From: Stenotrophomonas maltophilia
Lineage (GTDB): Bacteria; Pseudomonadota; Gammaproteobacteria; Xanthomonadales; Xanthomonadaceae
Length of the DNA: 64,000 nt
Assembly (NCBI RefSeq): GCF_002799155.1
Contig: NZ_NERD01000002.1
Coordinates: forward strand, 1,798,001-1,862,000
Direction of reading: 5' to 3'
Of the stretch, positions 17,762 through 27,185 are shown in pieces; position 1 is the first letter of the stretch; every line of letters starts with the position of its first letter. Position numbers and translations under genes: made by a program. The notes beneath the pieces are model-generated. The model saw only the letters and a program-made list of their open reading frames with translations. It did no database searches and was not told the DNA's origin.

Positions 17762-19546
17762 TCACCATTTATCAGAGAAACGGCCAATGTACTCCGCCCT
17801 TGAGTTCATGTTCTCGAGCACCTTCTCCTGCCCTGGATTGAAGGCCCAGCGGCCGTCCGGCAGCATCCGGTGCGGTGTCGGGTAGAACGGGAACTGGTCG
17901 CCGGAGCCAATGACCTGTACGGGTTTCGCAACAGTGTTGTTCGGAACACCCAAAGCAAAGCCTGCACTACGACGGAACGTGGATGTGGGGCACGTGAGCG
18001 CCGTGGCAATGACGAAGGTCTTCTCGGTATACGAAATGTGGCTCGAATCGCAGACCTCGGTATTCCAGCGGTTGCTGCCGCCATAGTAGATGCCGTCTGC
18101 ACGATGTTTCTTGACCAGCGCCTGCACATTGGGATCGCGAGCCAGATCGGCCGGCACGCGCCTGAGGTCCACGCCCGGGTAGGTGAAGCTCTCGATCTGG
18201 CTGCCGACCACCCTGTAGCGGAACGTGGCACCGGAGTTCTCCAGTGCCTCGTTGGCCAGCCGGAGGTTCTCGTCCATGAGCATCAACGCATCCCATCTGC
18301 GCGGGACCTCCCCGGAGCTCATATCGAGTACACGTACCAGGTCGATGGTCGTGGTTTCACGCTCCCAAAGGCCGCGATCGTTCACGCGGAACGCGATCTT
18401 CTCGTTGCTGAGCACGGAGACATTGAGGCTATCGGCGACGATGTTCATCGTGTTCACAGGATGACCCACGGCAATCACGCGAAGCCCCTGCCGCGGCTTG
18501 GGAAGGATGACCCTGGGCGTGATCGTGCCGCTCACCGGCGCGGTCACTTCGATCACGCCATAGCCCTCATCCTGCAGCCGGACTTCCCTCTGGTAGGTTG
18601 TATCAACCTTGCGAACGGGTTGACGCAGTTGATGCCAACGGTCCTTCTCGGCAACGAAAACATACTCGTACTCGTCGCCACGGCGCAGGGGGAGATCCTC
18701 GTTGTTGACCCTGGTCTTCGAGTCCCAGGTTGCGTTCGAGCGCAGAATGATCCGGTCCCGGTCATAGGGCTTGCGCGGGGGGACCAATGGAGACGCCCAA
18801 TCACCATCCTCGAGCTCCACGACAGTACGGGACGCAATGCGGAGGTCGTGGTCTTTTACGGGTTTCTTTTTGTAGGGCGCATGTGCCCACATCCATTGAC
18901 GGGCGACGGGATCGAATTCGACGCGGACCGATTCCCACGGCTCAACATCCATGCGCTGACCGGGGAATGGCGTATTTGCTCCCAGTACCTGGGTCGTCCA
19001 TGCTGCCTTGTTGGTGATGGTGATCGAATCAAATGCGTTGCCTGCAGGGGGCAGCGTCAGTTCACCGGCATGCTTGCCATCACGCAGTTCAATGACGGAA
19101 ATCAGCTCGCTGTTGGCTGGAATCTGCCATCGCGGCGCATTGGGAGGGCTCTGCGTCGGGTTACTGAAAGGAAAAGTGAGCCCGCCCTGCTTGCGCGAAG
19201 AGAAAAGAACGGAGCGGCCGGCAGCCAGCTTGAGCGGTTCGCCGGGAACGTTCCAGATGGGGCCATGGATTTCCAGCGTCTTTCCGCTGGCGGTTGCATT
19301 GTTGATGATGTCCAGGAGCCTGAGTTCTTCAGGGAGACGTATCTTGTCCATCCAGTCCCTCTCACCCACATAGAACTCCGTAACCCTGCAGTCAACGTTT
19401 GGAGGCAGGTAGACATTTGGCAACTGTTCCTTGAATCCAATGTCTTCCGGCGTCCAATACGTGGTTCCACAATAGGGAGCCGCGGCAACTGCGGACGTGG
19501 ATGCCAGGCACAGGGCCAGGCCAAGCGTGGTGCGTGAGCGTTTCAA
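17762..19546 (-). CDS. Secreted protein with N-terminal beta-modules and a degenerate reprolysin-like metalloprotease domain
   Basis: This is a 594-residue exported protein. A TTG start with GAGG 5 bases upstream gives a clean signal peptide (residues 1 to about 22, ending AVAA). Repeated beta-rich modules (recurring DW...LP, later W-anchored strands) fill roughly residues 25-370 and resemble those at 28646-29587. The C-terminal 200 residues look like a reprolysin/M72-type peptidase domain. Where HExxHxxGxxHD is expected, the sequence reads RSAGFALGVPNN (526-537): Gly, Leu, Gly and Pro are kept but all zinc ligands and the catalytic Glu are lost. It is probably a non-catalytic binding protein. 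The fold assignment is inference. Base composition is lower in GC than the flanks. Confidence 0.68.
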   Translation of the reverse strand: MKRSRTTLGLALCLASTSAVAAAPYCGTTYWTPEDIGFKEQLPNVYLPPNVDCRVTEFYVGERDWMDKIRLPEELRLLDIINNATASGKTLEIHGPIWNVPGEPLKLAAGRSVLFSSRKQGGLTFPFSNPTQSPPNAPRWQIPANSELISVIELRDGKHAGELTLPPAGNAFDSITITNKAAWTTQVLGANTPFPGQRMDVEPWESVRVEFDPVARQWMWAHAPYKKKPVKDHDLRIASRTVVELEDGDWASPLVPPRKPYDRDRIILRSNATWDSKTRVNNEDLPLRRGDEYEYVFVAEKDRWHQLRQPVRKVDTTYQREVRLQDEGYGVIEVTAPVSGTITPRVILPKPRQGLRVIAVGHPVNTMNIVADSLNVSVLSNEKIAFRVNDRGLWERETTTIDLVRVLDMSSGEVPRRWDALMLMDENLRLANEALENSGATFRYRVVGSQIESFTYPGVDLRRVPADLARDPNVQALVKKHRADGIYYGGSNRWNTEVCDSSHISYTEKTFVIATALTCPTSTFRRSAGFALGVPNNTVAKPVQVIGSGDQFPFYPTPHRMLPDGRWAFNPGQEKVLENMNSRAEYIGRFSDKW

Positions 19547-19758
19547 ACAAACCTCGTAATCAGCATGGAACGGTACGACCTTTGGCGGACGTGAAACCGC
19601 CGAAAGGAACCTGGAAGCGTCGCCACCGGCAGACGCTTCTTCCATAGGACTGCGATGAAAGGTTGCCTGATTGAACGTTTGCAGATGCTGCGGCGCCATG
19701 GTGATCTGCCGAAAGCATCCACGCAAGGCATGGTTCTACGGATCCTCGGCCTTCCATT

Positions 19759-20124
19759 TCATTCCGGGTGCAGGCGGTAGATGGCGTGGTTCGTCAACGC
19801 CAACGCGGCCAGTTTCAGCCCTTCCATCACGCGGTCGCCTACGTACTGCTCGGGGCCGCCAGTCTGCCGGGCGCGTTCGGCGGCCAGCGAAATTTCCTGG
19901 ACGACGCGCAGGCCCGCCAACGCGCCATCGGCATCGGCCAGCGCCAGGCATCGGCCGGGCAGTTGATGGCGCTCTGGCCAGGGCTGGCCGTCAGCCGCTG
20001 CGCCACGGCCGATCTGGTGCAGCAACGCGATCAGGTTGTTGGGATCAGGTGGTGCGGCGCCCCCCTCTTCGGCATTGGCCGGGGCGTACTGGGCGCGCAG
20101 ATGGGGAATATCCGATGCGTTCAT
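19759..20124 (-). CDS. Small conserved protein of unknown function, paralogue of 205-579
   Basis: This is a 121-residue soluble protein. An acidic N-terminus (NASDIPHLRAQYAPANAEEGG) is followed by a helical region with DGQP, CLALADADGALAGLRV and AAERARQTGGPEQYVGDRV, collinear with the protein at 205-579. It is GC-rich like the core genome, unlike its neighbours on either side. No domain of known function is recognised. Confidence 0.7.
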   Translation of the reverse strand: MNASDIPHLRAQYAPANAEEGGAAPPDPNNLIALLHQIGRGAAADGQPWPERHQLPGRCLALADADGALAGLRVVQEISLAAERARQTGGPEQYVGDRVMEGLKLAALALTNHAIYRLHPE

Positions 20125-20627
20125 GGCAGGTCTCCGTGCAAGGCATACGGGACCGCCGCGCTTAACAATGGCGGCGGACGGTACGTGTGTGGAAACCGGT
20201 GACTAGTGCTATTAGCCGGCGGATGCGCTTGCGCACACCCCACGTACCGCCCGCCATGGAACGCGAACGGATTGCCAGCCGGCGCCGTTCGAGGCGACGC
20301 CGGCTGGCAAGCGTGGCCAGCACATAGTCATCGGGTTTCCACACCCGGCCGCCCTTTTTCGGCGGCAACCCATCCTAGTACAGGGCATCCGGGCGATGGC
20401 CAGGCGATTTCCGAGAACTGGAAGGGCCATCATGCAGCGGGCGGCATTGTCGCATACTGGCAAACAAACCAGAACGCCCTTCTTTTCAGCGATTTACAAC
20501 GTCTACAGGGGCGGAAATTCAACCCGGGCAAGGGCCCCGAACAGACCCAGCCCGTCCAACCAAACAGCGGTATCGGCTGTTCAATCGCGACATCACACAT
20601 TCACCCTGCAGCACCGCGCGCGTCTGC
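20125..20627. other. 503-base gap with nested inverted repeats; no convincing gene
   Basis: The left half is highly structured. GGCGGACGGTACGTG (20173-20187) matches the complement of 20241-20255 at 14 of 15 bases. TTGCCAGCCGGCG (20272-20284) and CGCCGGCTGGCAA (20298-20310) form a perfect 13-bp stem. GTGTGGAAACC (20187-20197) reappears inverted as GGTTTCCACAC (20334-20344). GCCGCC-N7-GGCGGC lies at 20349-20367. The first and third pairs cross each other, so they cannot form together as simple hairpins. The right half (20368-20627) shows nothing recognisable. A minus-strand reading frame at 20162-20368 is judged a by-product of the structure. It may be a structured RNA or a decayed mobile palindrome. 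Confidence 0.5.
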
Positions 20628-21641
20628 CTAGGGGTATTCCAGCACGAGCCGGATCGTCGCGTTGGCAGGCCCGGCCAGGATGTCCTTCGCGTCTTTGGAC
20701 GTCTGCACGTAACGCGCCTTGAACGCCTTACTGAGGCGCCCCGCTGCCAGCGTGCTGCCGAACGGAAATGTCTTTTCAAGGGGAATGGGTTGATTGGCAC
20801 CCTCACCATGCAGCATCTGAATGCCCACGCCCCTGGCACCACCAGATACCGCCACGACGCCCCTTGCCGCGTCAATTACAGCACTGTCACCCGTGGATTC
20901 CAGATAGAACAGGATATCGCCCACATCCGCTTCGCAATGGACCGACACATCGAAATCCCTTGGCTCGCTGCCACTGAACTGTCCTGAGAATCGTGCCATC
21001 GGCACCGACCCCATGTTGACGTGCGTTGCCTGCGGGAAACACATGGGCCGGTTGGTCACGTTTACAGGGGCGCCTTGACTCGACATCCTCGACAAGAACC
21101 ATACGGTGGACCAGTCATTGACACGAATGTCGCCAAGCATCACGCCCTGGCTCACGTAATCTCCCGGCGGGATGTCCCCCGTCTTGATGTAACGCACCCG
21201 CATTTCGGGATAGGGCCAGGAGTTCCGGAAATCGATCTTCCCGTTGTTGCCCTCCGTAAGGGGGAGGAATTCCAGGCCCGATACGTAGGTGGAGCGTATC
21301 GCCGCGACCAGGCCAAGACCTGGAACTCCAGTAGCGAAGATGCCGTAGGTGGATTTACCGTCCTCTATGTAAGTGCCTACTGCCGTCGCTTCGACATAGA
21401 GATTCATCGTTCCAGTGTCCGTACAGCCGCCGATGTTCACCACGCTCCCCGTAAGCCAAGGTGACACTGGGCGGCCTATCGCGGTTCCATTAGGCGTGAT
21501 GCTTGTCGCAGGGACAGAAAAATCGCCCTCCCCCGATTTGTCACAGCGTGCGTACGCGCATTGCTGAACAGCCAACAGAAAAATGCCCCCAATACATGCA
21601 GCAATTCTGTGTGGAAGTGAATTCAGAGAGCTCATACGCAC
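20628..21641 (-). CDS. Fimbrial tip adhesin/minor subunit, last gene of the chaperone-usher operon
   Basis: This is a 337-residue exported protein. A signal peptide ending QQCAYA leads into an N-terminal lectin-like half and a C-terminal pilin half (from about residue 195) with paired Cys and a terminal RLVLEYP strand typical of donor-strand complemented pilins. It is paralogous to the protein at 22639-23661 (shared V-R-[YF]-IKTG...DYV, PFGS, FKARY). The GTG at 21641 has AGGTG just upstream; the ATG at 21635 is an alternative. It is probably assembled at the fimbrial tip by the chaperone encoded just upstream. Confidence 0.8.
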   Translation of the reverse strand: MRMSSLNSLPHRIAACIGGIFLLAVQQCAYARCDKSGEGDFSVPATSITPNGTAIGRPVSPWLTGSVVNIGGCTDTGTMNLYVEATAVGTYIEDGKSTYGIFATGVPGLGLVAAIRSTYVSGLEFLPLTEGNNGKIDFRNSWPYPEMRVRYIKTGDIPPGDYVSQGVMLGDIRVNDWSTVWFLSRMSSQGAPVNVTNRPMCFPQATHVNMGSVPMARFSGQFSGSEPRDFDVSVHCEADVGDILFYLESTGDSAVIDAARGVVAVSGGARGVGIQMLHGEGANQPIPLEKTFPFGSTLAAGRLSKAFKARYVQTSKDAKDILAGPANATIRLVLEYP

Positions 21642-21734
21642 GATTCACCTGCCCTGATCAGATCGAGCCGCAGGACAATGCCGCAGCCCGCCGTTCTAGA
21701 GTTCAAATGACGTCCTGAAGGCCATCGCGCATCT

Positions 21735-22508
21735 TCAGCGCGCAATGGAGCGGGAACTTCGATGCAACCTTCCCTCGTCGTCTATCCAGTCGAAGCGAAC
21801 CTCTGCGGTGGCGGCCATGCCCGGGGGCAGAGCAACTTCAATGTCTGCCATGGGCGGAACGAACGGGTTGTCCAGCTCCTCCTCCCGCGCCCCGTTGAGC
21901 ACCACCAGGCTACCCAGATTGATCACATATGGAGAGCGGTTCGATACTTGTAGCCTTCGCACATCTCCCTCGCCCACAAGGCGGAATGTCAAAGCCTTGT
22001 CCTGATCGGGGCCGGGCGGGGCGAGCCCCTCTGGCCGATAGAGCACCTTATATCTGCTTCGTACAGCCAGTTCCAGCACATTCTGCGAAGCATCTGATTG
22101 CTTTGATGGAACTCCAAGGATGTTCAGCCAGTAGAGGTGCTCCACACTGTCACGCGGGGCTATCGTCGGGATACTGCGGATACGAAGGTAATTATCTTTC
22201 CCCGATTCCAGTCGCACGACCGGCGGTGCAAGCACGAAGGGGGCCTTTGAGGCCTCCGGCAGTTGATCCGGCGCTCCGTCAGAGATCCAGGCCTGGACGA
22301 GAACAGGTGCGCTGCTCATGTTTTTGATGGGGACCACCACTTCCCGTTGCGCAGCGGGGTAGACAATCCGCGTGCCGGGAATGGCGATCTGGGCCTGCGC
22401 TGGCCCCATGGAGGCTATCGCGCACACGACAAACGCAGCAAGGGCACAGATCCTGCGTACTGCCAGAATGGACGGCGGCTTGGGGGAGCCCGGAATCATT
22501 GTGTTCAT
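21735..22508 (-). CDS. PapD-like periplasmic fimbrial chaperone (second copy)
   Basis: This 257-residue chaperone has a signal peptide (about residues 15-38, ending AQA), then TRIVYPAAQREVVVPIKN for the G1-type strand, SKAPFVLAPPVVRLESGKDNYLRI with the subunit-binding Arg/Lys cleft, and NRSPYVINLG in the second immunoglobulin domain. It lies between two paralogous adhesin genes and so probably serves the downstream one. The start is uncertain: ATG codons at 22541, 22508 and 22499 are in frame; 22508 gives the most usual N-terminus. Confidence 0.86.
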   Translation of the reverse strand: MNTMIPGSPKPPSILAVRRICALAAFVVCAIASMGPAQAQIAIPGTRIVYPAAQREVVVPIKNMSSAPVLVQAWISDGAPDQLPEASKAPFVLAPPVVRLESGKDNYLRIRSIPTIAPRDSVEHLYWLNILGVPSKQSDASQNVLELAVRSRYKVLYRPEGLAPPGPDQDKALTFRLVGEGDVRRLQVSNRSPYVINLGSLVVLNGAREEELDNPFVPPMADIEVALPPGMAATAEVRFDWIDDEGRLHRSSRSIAR

Positions 22509-22638
22509 TCCAGCCAACTCAGGAGGGTTGAGGGATGACATCAATCTACCGCATCCCCATGGTGTCCTGCATCGCCGCCACTTCAAGAGGAGTATGGGCA
22601 AGGGACATCCAGCTCTTTGACTTTACCGAAAGCGATCT

Positions 22639-23661
22639 TCAAGGGTAGTCCACACGATACCTGACGCGCGCCTCGATCCTACCAGCCTCCAGCTTGCTGG
22701 CATCAGGCTCGGTACGAATATATCGGGCCTTGAAATTTTCGCTGCGCAACCCGTCGGCACTGCTGCTGCCAAAGGGGTAGGCGCGTCCAATGCTGATCGG
22801 ATCGCCTGCGGCATCCAGCAGCTGGATGCCGAATCCTACCGCCTCACCCGTCGTTCCAATGATGCCAAGGCTACGATCAATGCTCGGGGTAACTTCTTCA
22901 AGATAGTATCCGACACGGCCAGCGCTCGCTTCGCACAGCATTTCGACGGAATAGTCCACATCGGGCCCCTTCGAGTTGACCTCCTCGAAGGCGGGAATCG
23001 CAGCCATGCCCATCAGCACGGTCTTCGGCTGGACATGGCAGAGAGGCCGGTGCTCGACCGTTACCGAAACCGAGGCGACCTCGTGGGTCTGCCGATCCAG
23101 AACCCCCCCGTTGCTATTCCTCCTCAATGTGAGCTCAGTCAACTGCAGCTTGCTCGCAACATAGTCATCCGGCGTCGTATTGCCGGTCTTGATGAACCTG
23201 ACGGCAATATCCTGATAGAGAGAGGTCTGCCGGCCAGCTGCACTCGGGATACCCTGAGTAGTGCTGCTACCGGCTCGTATGGGGTGATAGTCGCGCACGT
23301 TATAGTCGTCCCTCAGGGTGTTGACTCCCACGATCATACCTACGCCCGGAATGGATACGTCGTATATCGAAAAGGTCTTGTCCCCTTCTTTGAAAGTCCC
23401 TATTTCTGTGCCCAGGCCTTCATACTGGAAGTACTCGCCCTGGCTTGAAGCACCACAGGCGGCCACCTCTTGTTCATCGGTCTTCCTCCACGACGTCAAT
23501 GCCTCACCTGGTTCTGCGGCATTGCCTACGATCGTGATTGGCGCCGAAACGGCAAACTCACGGGTGGGTGAACCCCAGATTACACAGGCTGCGGAAGCGC
23601 TGCCCGCAAGTCCAGAGCCGCAAACAAGCACGGCTAGTTTCAGCCAGGTATCAATACTCAT
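22639..23661 (-). CDS. Fimbrial tip adhesin/minor subunit, first copy
   Basis: This is a 340-residue exported protein. A signal peptide ending AGSASA is followed by ACVIWGS, an N-terminal receptor-type half, and a C-terminal pilin half with Cys pairs (LCHVQPKT, EMLCEA) and a terminal RYRVDYP strand. AAGG precedes the ATG at 23661. It is paralogous to 20628-21641 over the whole length but well diverged. It follows the usher with a 34-base gap, the usual adhesin place in chaperone-usher operons. Confidence 0.82.
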   Translation of the reverse strand: MSIDTWLKLAVLVCGSGLAGSASAACVIWGSPTREFAVSAPITIVGNAAEPGEALTSWRKTDEQEVAACGASSQGEYFQYEGLGTEIGTFKEGDKTFSIYDVSIPGVGMIVGVNTLRDDYNVRDYHPIRAGSSTTQGIPSAAGRQTSLYQDIAVRFIKTGNTTPDDYVASKLQLTELTLRRNSNGGVLDRQTHEVASVSVTVEHRPLCHVQPKTVLMGMAAIPAFEEVNSKGPDVDYSVEMLCEASAGRVGYYLEEVTPSIDRSLGIIGTTGEAVGFGIQLLDAAGDPISIGRAYPFGSSSADGLRSENFKARYIRTEPDASKLEAGRIEARVRYRVDYP

Positions 23662-23695
23662 GGAATCTGCCTTCAATGTTTCTGGAATGAACGAC

Positions 23696-26278
23696 CTAGC
23701 GAACGTCGCCGACGCTGGAAGCAATCTCAGCTTCAGCGTTCCGACACTGTGCTGGCAGCACATCACCGGTGGCGACCTCGCGTAGGTCATAGGAAATACG
23801 GCACTGTTGCCCTTCACCCGTACCATGACGGACGAACAGCTCACCCTGCTCTTCAATCCCGCGTACCCACAGACGGCTGCCTTGACCCACCACTCCGACG
23901 ATCGTTCCGTCTGAGGTGGTCACATCCGTACCGAACGGTAGCGGCGTACCATCGGCCAGCAGGGCTTCAATCAGGGCATTGCGACCGGTTTCCGTCGGCA
24001 GCACCATTCTTACGATGGCACCTGCATTCGGAATGGCCGTCACCGATGCTGCGCTCAGTTCCACATCCATCGACAAGCCGGTCGGATCCACACTCAGCTC
24101 ATTGCGGCGGAAGGGGCTCATGTACGGCACCACCGCGTAGCCACGCGAGTCGGTCTTGACGTTGGTCATCTGACCTACGCCAACGCCCCCCGCACCCGGA
24201 ATATGCACCAGACCCATGGTCTCACCCATGCGCTGGGCAAGTGTCAAGCCGCCACTGTGCAACATCAGGCCGCCAGACGCGCCAAGGGCCAGCTGGCTGG
24301 ACGACGTGGTCCGGTTGTAGGACCCGGTCAGATTCACCGTCGGCAACTGGTAGTTCGCTCCGATACCGAAACTGGTGCGACCATCATCCCTGGCCAACGA
24401 GGCGTTGTAGCTGCCTTGCCACTGGTCACCAATCGCCCCCGTCACACCCAGGCGTTGGCCGCTCCGGCCATCGCTGTCGCGACTCAGGCTGGCGCTCACC
24501 CGTGGCGCAGCCGGCGGCGTTCCCAGCGGCATGCTGAAGCTGAGATACACACTGTTGCTGGCCTTTGCCTTACCCGTTGAGAACAAGGACGACTCCAGCG
24601 TGCGCCTGGCACTGATGGAATAGCTGCCACGGCCAAGCCGGTTGCTATACCCCAGCGAGTAGTTGGTCTGGCGGCGGTTGTCGCTCCAGTAATCCGTGGT
24701 GCTGCCGTTGAAGTACAGGCTGCCCCTGCCCTCGCTCAGGCGCTGGTTCACCGTCAGATCCAGGCGGCTTCGCTGCCGGCCGGTCAGGTCATAGTCATCA
24801 GTGCGCGGCTGCGCACGCAGGCGCATCGCATCATTCAGCGACAGGTACTCGCTGGTCGAGTAGCGGTAGGCCGCCAGCGTGATGTTGGTGCTGTCACCAA
24901 ACAGCGCCTTGTTGAAGGCAACGCGATACGACTGACCACGCCGGCGTTCGCTCGAAACCGAATCGTTGCCAGGCAGTCGGGCATCACTGAAGGTGACGTC
25001 ACCCGAGAGTGAACCGACCGGCGTGTTCCAGGCGCCGCCCAGCACCAATGCGCTGTAGCCTGGCGCCGCCGTGCCACCGGCATAGCCGGTGAACTGATTG
25101 CTCAGACCCCGGCGCAGCGTGGCCTCGACGAAGCCCGGATCGTCGCCAAAGGCCTCGTCGCGCAGCTGGCCAGCCGTCAGGCTGTAGCGCAGCTGGCCGG
25201 GCCGCAGCAGCTGCGGCATTGCCGTGTACGGGACGATGAATCGCTCCACACGGCCGTCAGCCTCAGTGATCTCCACTTCCAGATCGCCACTGGAGCCGGT
25301 GCCATAGAGATCGTCAATCTCGAAGGGCCCCGGCGCAACGGTGGTTTCATAGATGACATGGTCACGCTGACGGACCGTAACTCGCGCATTTGTCTGCGCC
25401 ACGCCGCGCACAACCGGCGCAAACTCGCGCTGCGATTCCGGCAGCATGCGCGCATCCGAACTAATGTTGATGCCGCGATAGTTGACCGACTGCAGCATGT
25501 CGCCCTGGGTGGACGAATCGCCCAGGCGCAGCTGGGCCCCCAGCTTCGGCAGGTTGCGCTGCACATAGGTATTGCCGGCCGAGTAGTTCGTTCCTTCGGC
25601 GGTATGCTGTAGATAGCCACTGTGGCGAAGGCGCCACTGGCCCATGTTCAGACCGGCATCCACGGTCATGCTGGTGTGCACGCGCTCCTGGCCACCGCTT
25701 TGCTGGCGGCTGTGGCTGATGCTGTAACCCAGTGTTGCGGCGGTGATTCCATGTTCCCACAGCGCCGGGTCGACCCAGCCGCGCGGATTGCGGCTCAGGT
25801 ACAGTTGCGGGATGGTCAGCCGCAGGGTCTGCTCGGCCACGTCGAACTCGCTGCTCGCACCCGGCACATAAGCCGAAAGCGGACGGCACGTAGCCTCTTC
25901 GGGCAACGGAAGCAGGGTGCCACCTTCGGCGGCACCGGACTCCCGCAAGGCATCCAGGCGGGCTCGATTCAGCCCCATCTGCTCGAACAATGCGGGATCA
26001 AGGCAAATGCGGACCTCATCGAGCTCATTCAATCGGGCCACCAGATCCTGACGCCCAACAAGAGCATCATTGATCATGATGTCAGCGTTGTACGTGCCAG
26101 GCAGCAGGTCGCCTCGTTCGAAACGAGCCAGATCCAACCCTGCACTCCCGCCAAACAGCATATCGGCATTGAACTCAACCTTGGGCGCAGCCACTGCAGA
26201 CATGGGCAGCAGCGCAGCCACGACTGCCACCGCCAGAGGGGCGCGGCAAGGAGCTAGATGCAGGCGATGTCGATTCAT
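23696..26278 (-). CDS. Outer-membrane fimbrial usher (PapC/FimD family)
   Basis: This is an 860-residue outer-membrane secretion pore. The signal peptide ends SAVAA. The N-terminal chaperone-docking domain begins VEFNADMLFGGSAGLDLARF and continues GTYNADIMIN. A 24-strand barrel with plug (YETTVAPGPFEIDDLYGTG, a conserved usher stretch) and C-terminal domains with RNALIEALLADGTPLPFG and a final Cys pair follow. The length is normal. It works with the two chaperones on either side to polymerise pilin and tip subunits. Confidence 0.93.
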   Translation of the reverse strand: MNRHRLHLAPCRAPLAVAVVAALLPMSAVAAPKVEFNADMLFGGSAGLDLARFERGDLLPGTYNADIMINDALVGRQDLVARLNELDEVRICLDPALFEQMGLNRARLDALRESGAAEGGTLLPLPEEATCRPLSAYVPGASSEFDVAEQTLRLTIPQLYLSRNPRGWVDPALWEHGITAATLGYSISHSRQQSGGQERVHTSMTVDAGLNMGQWRLRHSGYLQHTAEGTNYSAGNTYVQRNLPKLGAQLRLGDSSTQGDMLQSVNYRGINISSDARMLPESQREFAPVVRGVAQTNARVTVRQRDHVIYETTVAPGPFEIDDLYGTGSSGDLEVEITEADGRVERFIVPYTAMPQLLRPGQLRYSLTAGQLRDEAFGDDPGFVEATLRRGLSNQFTGYAGGTAAPGYSALVLGGAWNTPVGSLSGDVTFSDARLPGNDSVSSERRRGQSYRVAFNKALFGDSTNITLAAYRYSTSEYLSLNDAMRLRAQPRTDDYDLTGRQRSRLDLTVNQRLSEGRGSLYFNGSTTDYWSDNRRQTNYSLGYSNRLGRGSYSISARRTLESSLFSTGKAKASNSVYLSFSMPLGTPPAAPRVSASLSRDSDGRSGQRLGVTGAIGDQWQGSYNASLARDDGRTSFGIGANYQLPTVNLTGSYNRTTSSSQLALGASGGLMLHSGGLTLAQRMGETMGLVHIPGAGGVGVGQMTNVKTDSRGYAVVPYMSPFRRNELSVDPTGLSMDVELSAASVTAIPNAGAIVRMVLPTETGRNALIEALLADGTPLPFGTDVTTSDGTIVGVVGQGSRLWVRGIEEQGELFVRHGTGEGQQCRISYDLREVATGDVLPAQCRNAEAEIASSVGDVR

Positions 26279-26368
26279 GACAGTCATCCAAAGATTGGGT
26301 AAAGCTCGCCCTTGCCGGCCAGGGCCAGCACGTGGTTCGAGCGGATTTGAGCGAAGTTCGACGGCCGA

Positions 26369-27121
26369 TTAATCGACCTGGAGATCTGCGGTGCGCTCGA
26401 TGACCGAGCCGTACTCGGAGATGAACTTGAACTTGACCAGTGCGCCGTGATGCTGCAAAGAACCGCCAGCAAGGGGGAAATCTTTGCTGGACTTCGGCGC
26501 AATCATGCTGACGTCCGCAACCTCGATGCTGCGATCACCTGCAACGACGGTGGCCGCCACCGCACTGATGTGGAACAGACTTTCGTTGTGGGCCCGCAGC
26601 ACCCAAGCGTTGCCACTGCGGGCAATGCTCCAATGCAGGCTGTCGATCGCCGTCGTTGGGTTGATCTTGCTTATCGCCTGCGGCCTATAGAACAGCTTGA
26701 TTCGATTGCGGACCGCGATGTTCAGCATCGATCCGCCCTCGCTAGCCGCTTCACCGCGCGCCGGAACGTCCAATACATTCAGGGAATAAACACTCTCTCG
26801 ATCCTGCGGAAGGTCAGCCCCTGCAAAACGGATGCGCAACACCTGCTGCTTCCCGGCATCCACACGGACCACCGGCGGAAGCAGCACGAAGGGAGCCTTC
26901 GAGGCAGCCGGATTTCCCTTGACCCCGTACTCATCCACCCAGGCCTGAACCAGCGAAGGCGTACTGCCCGCATTCTCAATTCGAACGCTGGCCTCCTTTG
27001 CTCCTTCAGGGTAGATCACGCGTGTCGACTCGATAGCGATTCGTGCGTCTGCCTGCGGCGAGACGATGGCCGCCGACGTACACAGCGCGAGCCATAGAGC
27101 ATTGCGAGCGATCATGTTCAT
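26369..27121 (-). CDS. PapD-like periplasmic fimbrial chaperone (first copy)
   Basis: This 250-residue chaperone has a signal peptide (ending PQADA), then STRVIYPEGAKEASVRIEN, SKAPFVLLPPVVRVDAGKQQ with the conserved cleft residues, and a second immunoglobulin-like domain ending DLQVD. It lies between the major pilin and the usher, the standard place for the main chaperone. It is paralogous to the chaperone at 21735. The upstream frame to 27322 crosses into the pilin gene and is rejected. Confidence 0.88.
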   Translation of the reverse strand: MNMIARNALWLALCTSAAIVSPQADARIAIESTRVIYPEGAKEASVRIENAGSTPSLVQAWVDEYGVKGNPAASKAPFVLLPPVVRVDAGKQQVLRIRFAGADLPQDRESVYSLNVLDVPARGEAASEGGSMLNIAVRNRIKLFYRPQAISKINPTTAIDSLHWSIARSGNAWVLRAHNESLFHISAVAATVVAGDRSIEVADVSMIAPKSSKDFPLAGGSLQHHGALVKFKFISEYGSVIERTADLQVD

Positions 27122-27185
27122 GAGGAAGTTCCCAATGGATGAAGTGGCTGATGGGGGCGGATTGCCGCCCCCAACATGAGGAGGC

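Noticed and set aside
20162..20368. 68-codon minus-strand frame rich in Arg
   Set aside because: It coincides with the nested inverted repeats, has no plausible ribosome binding site, and its composition is explained by the palindromes.
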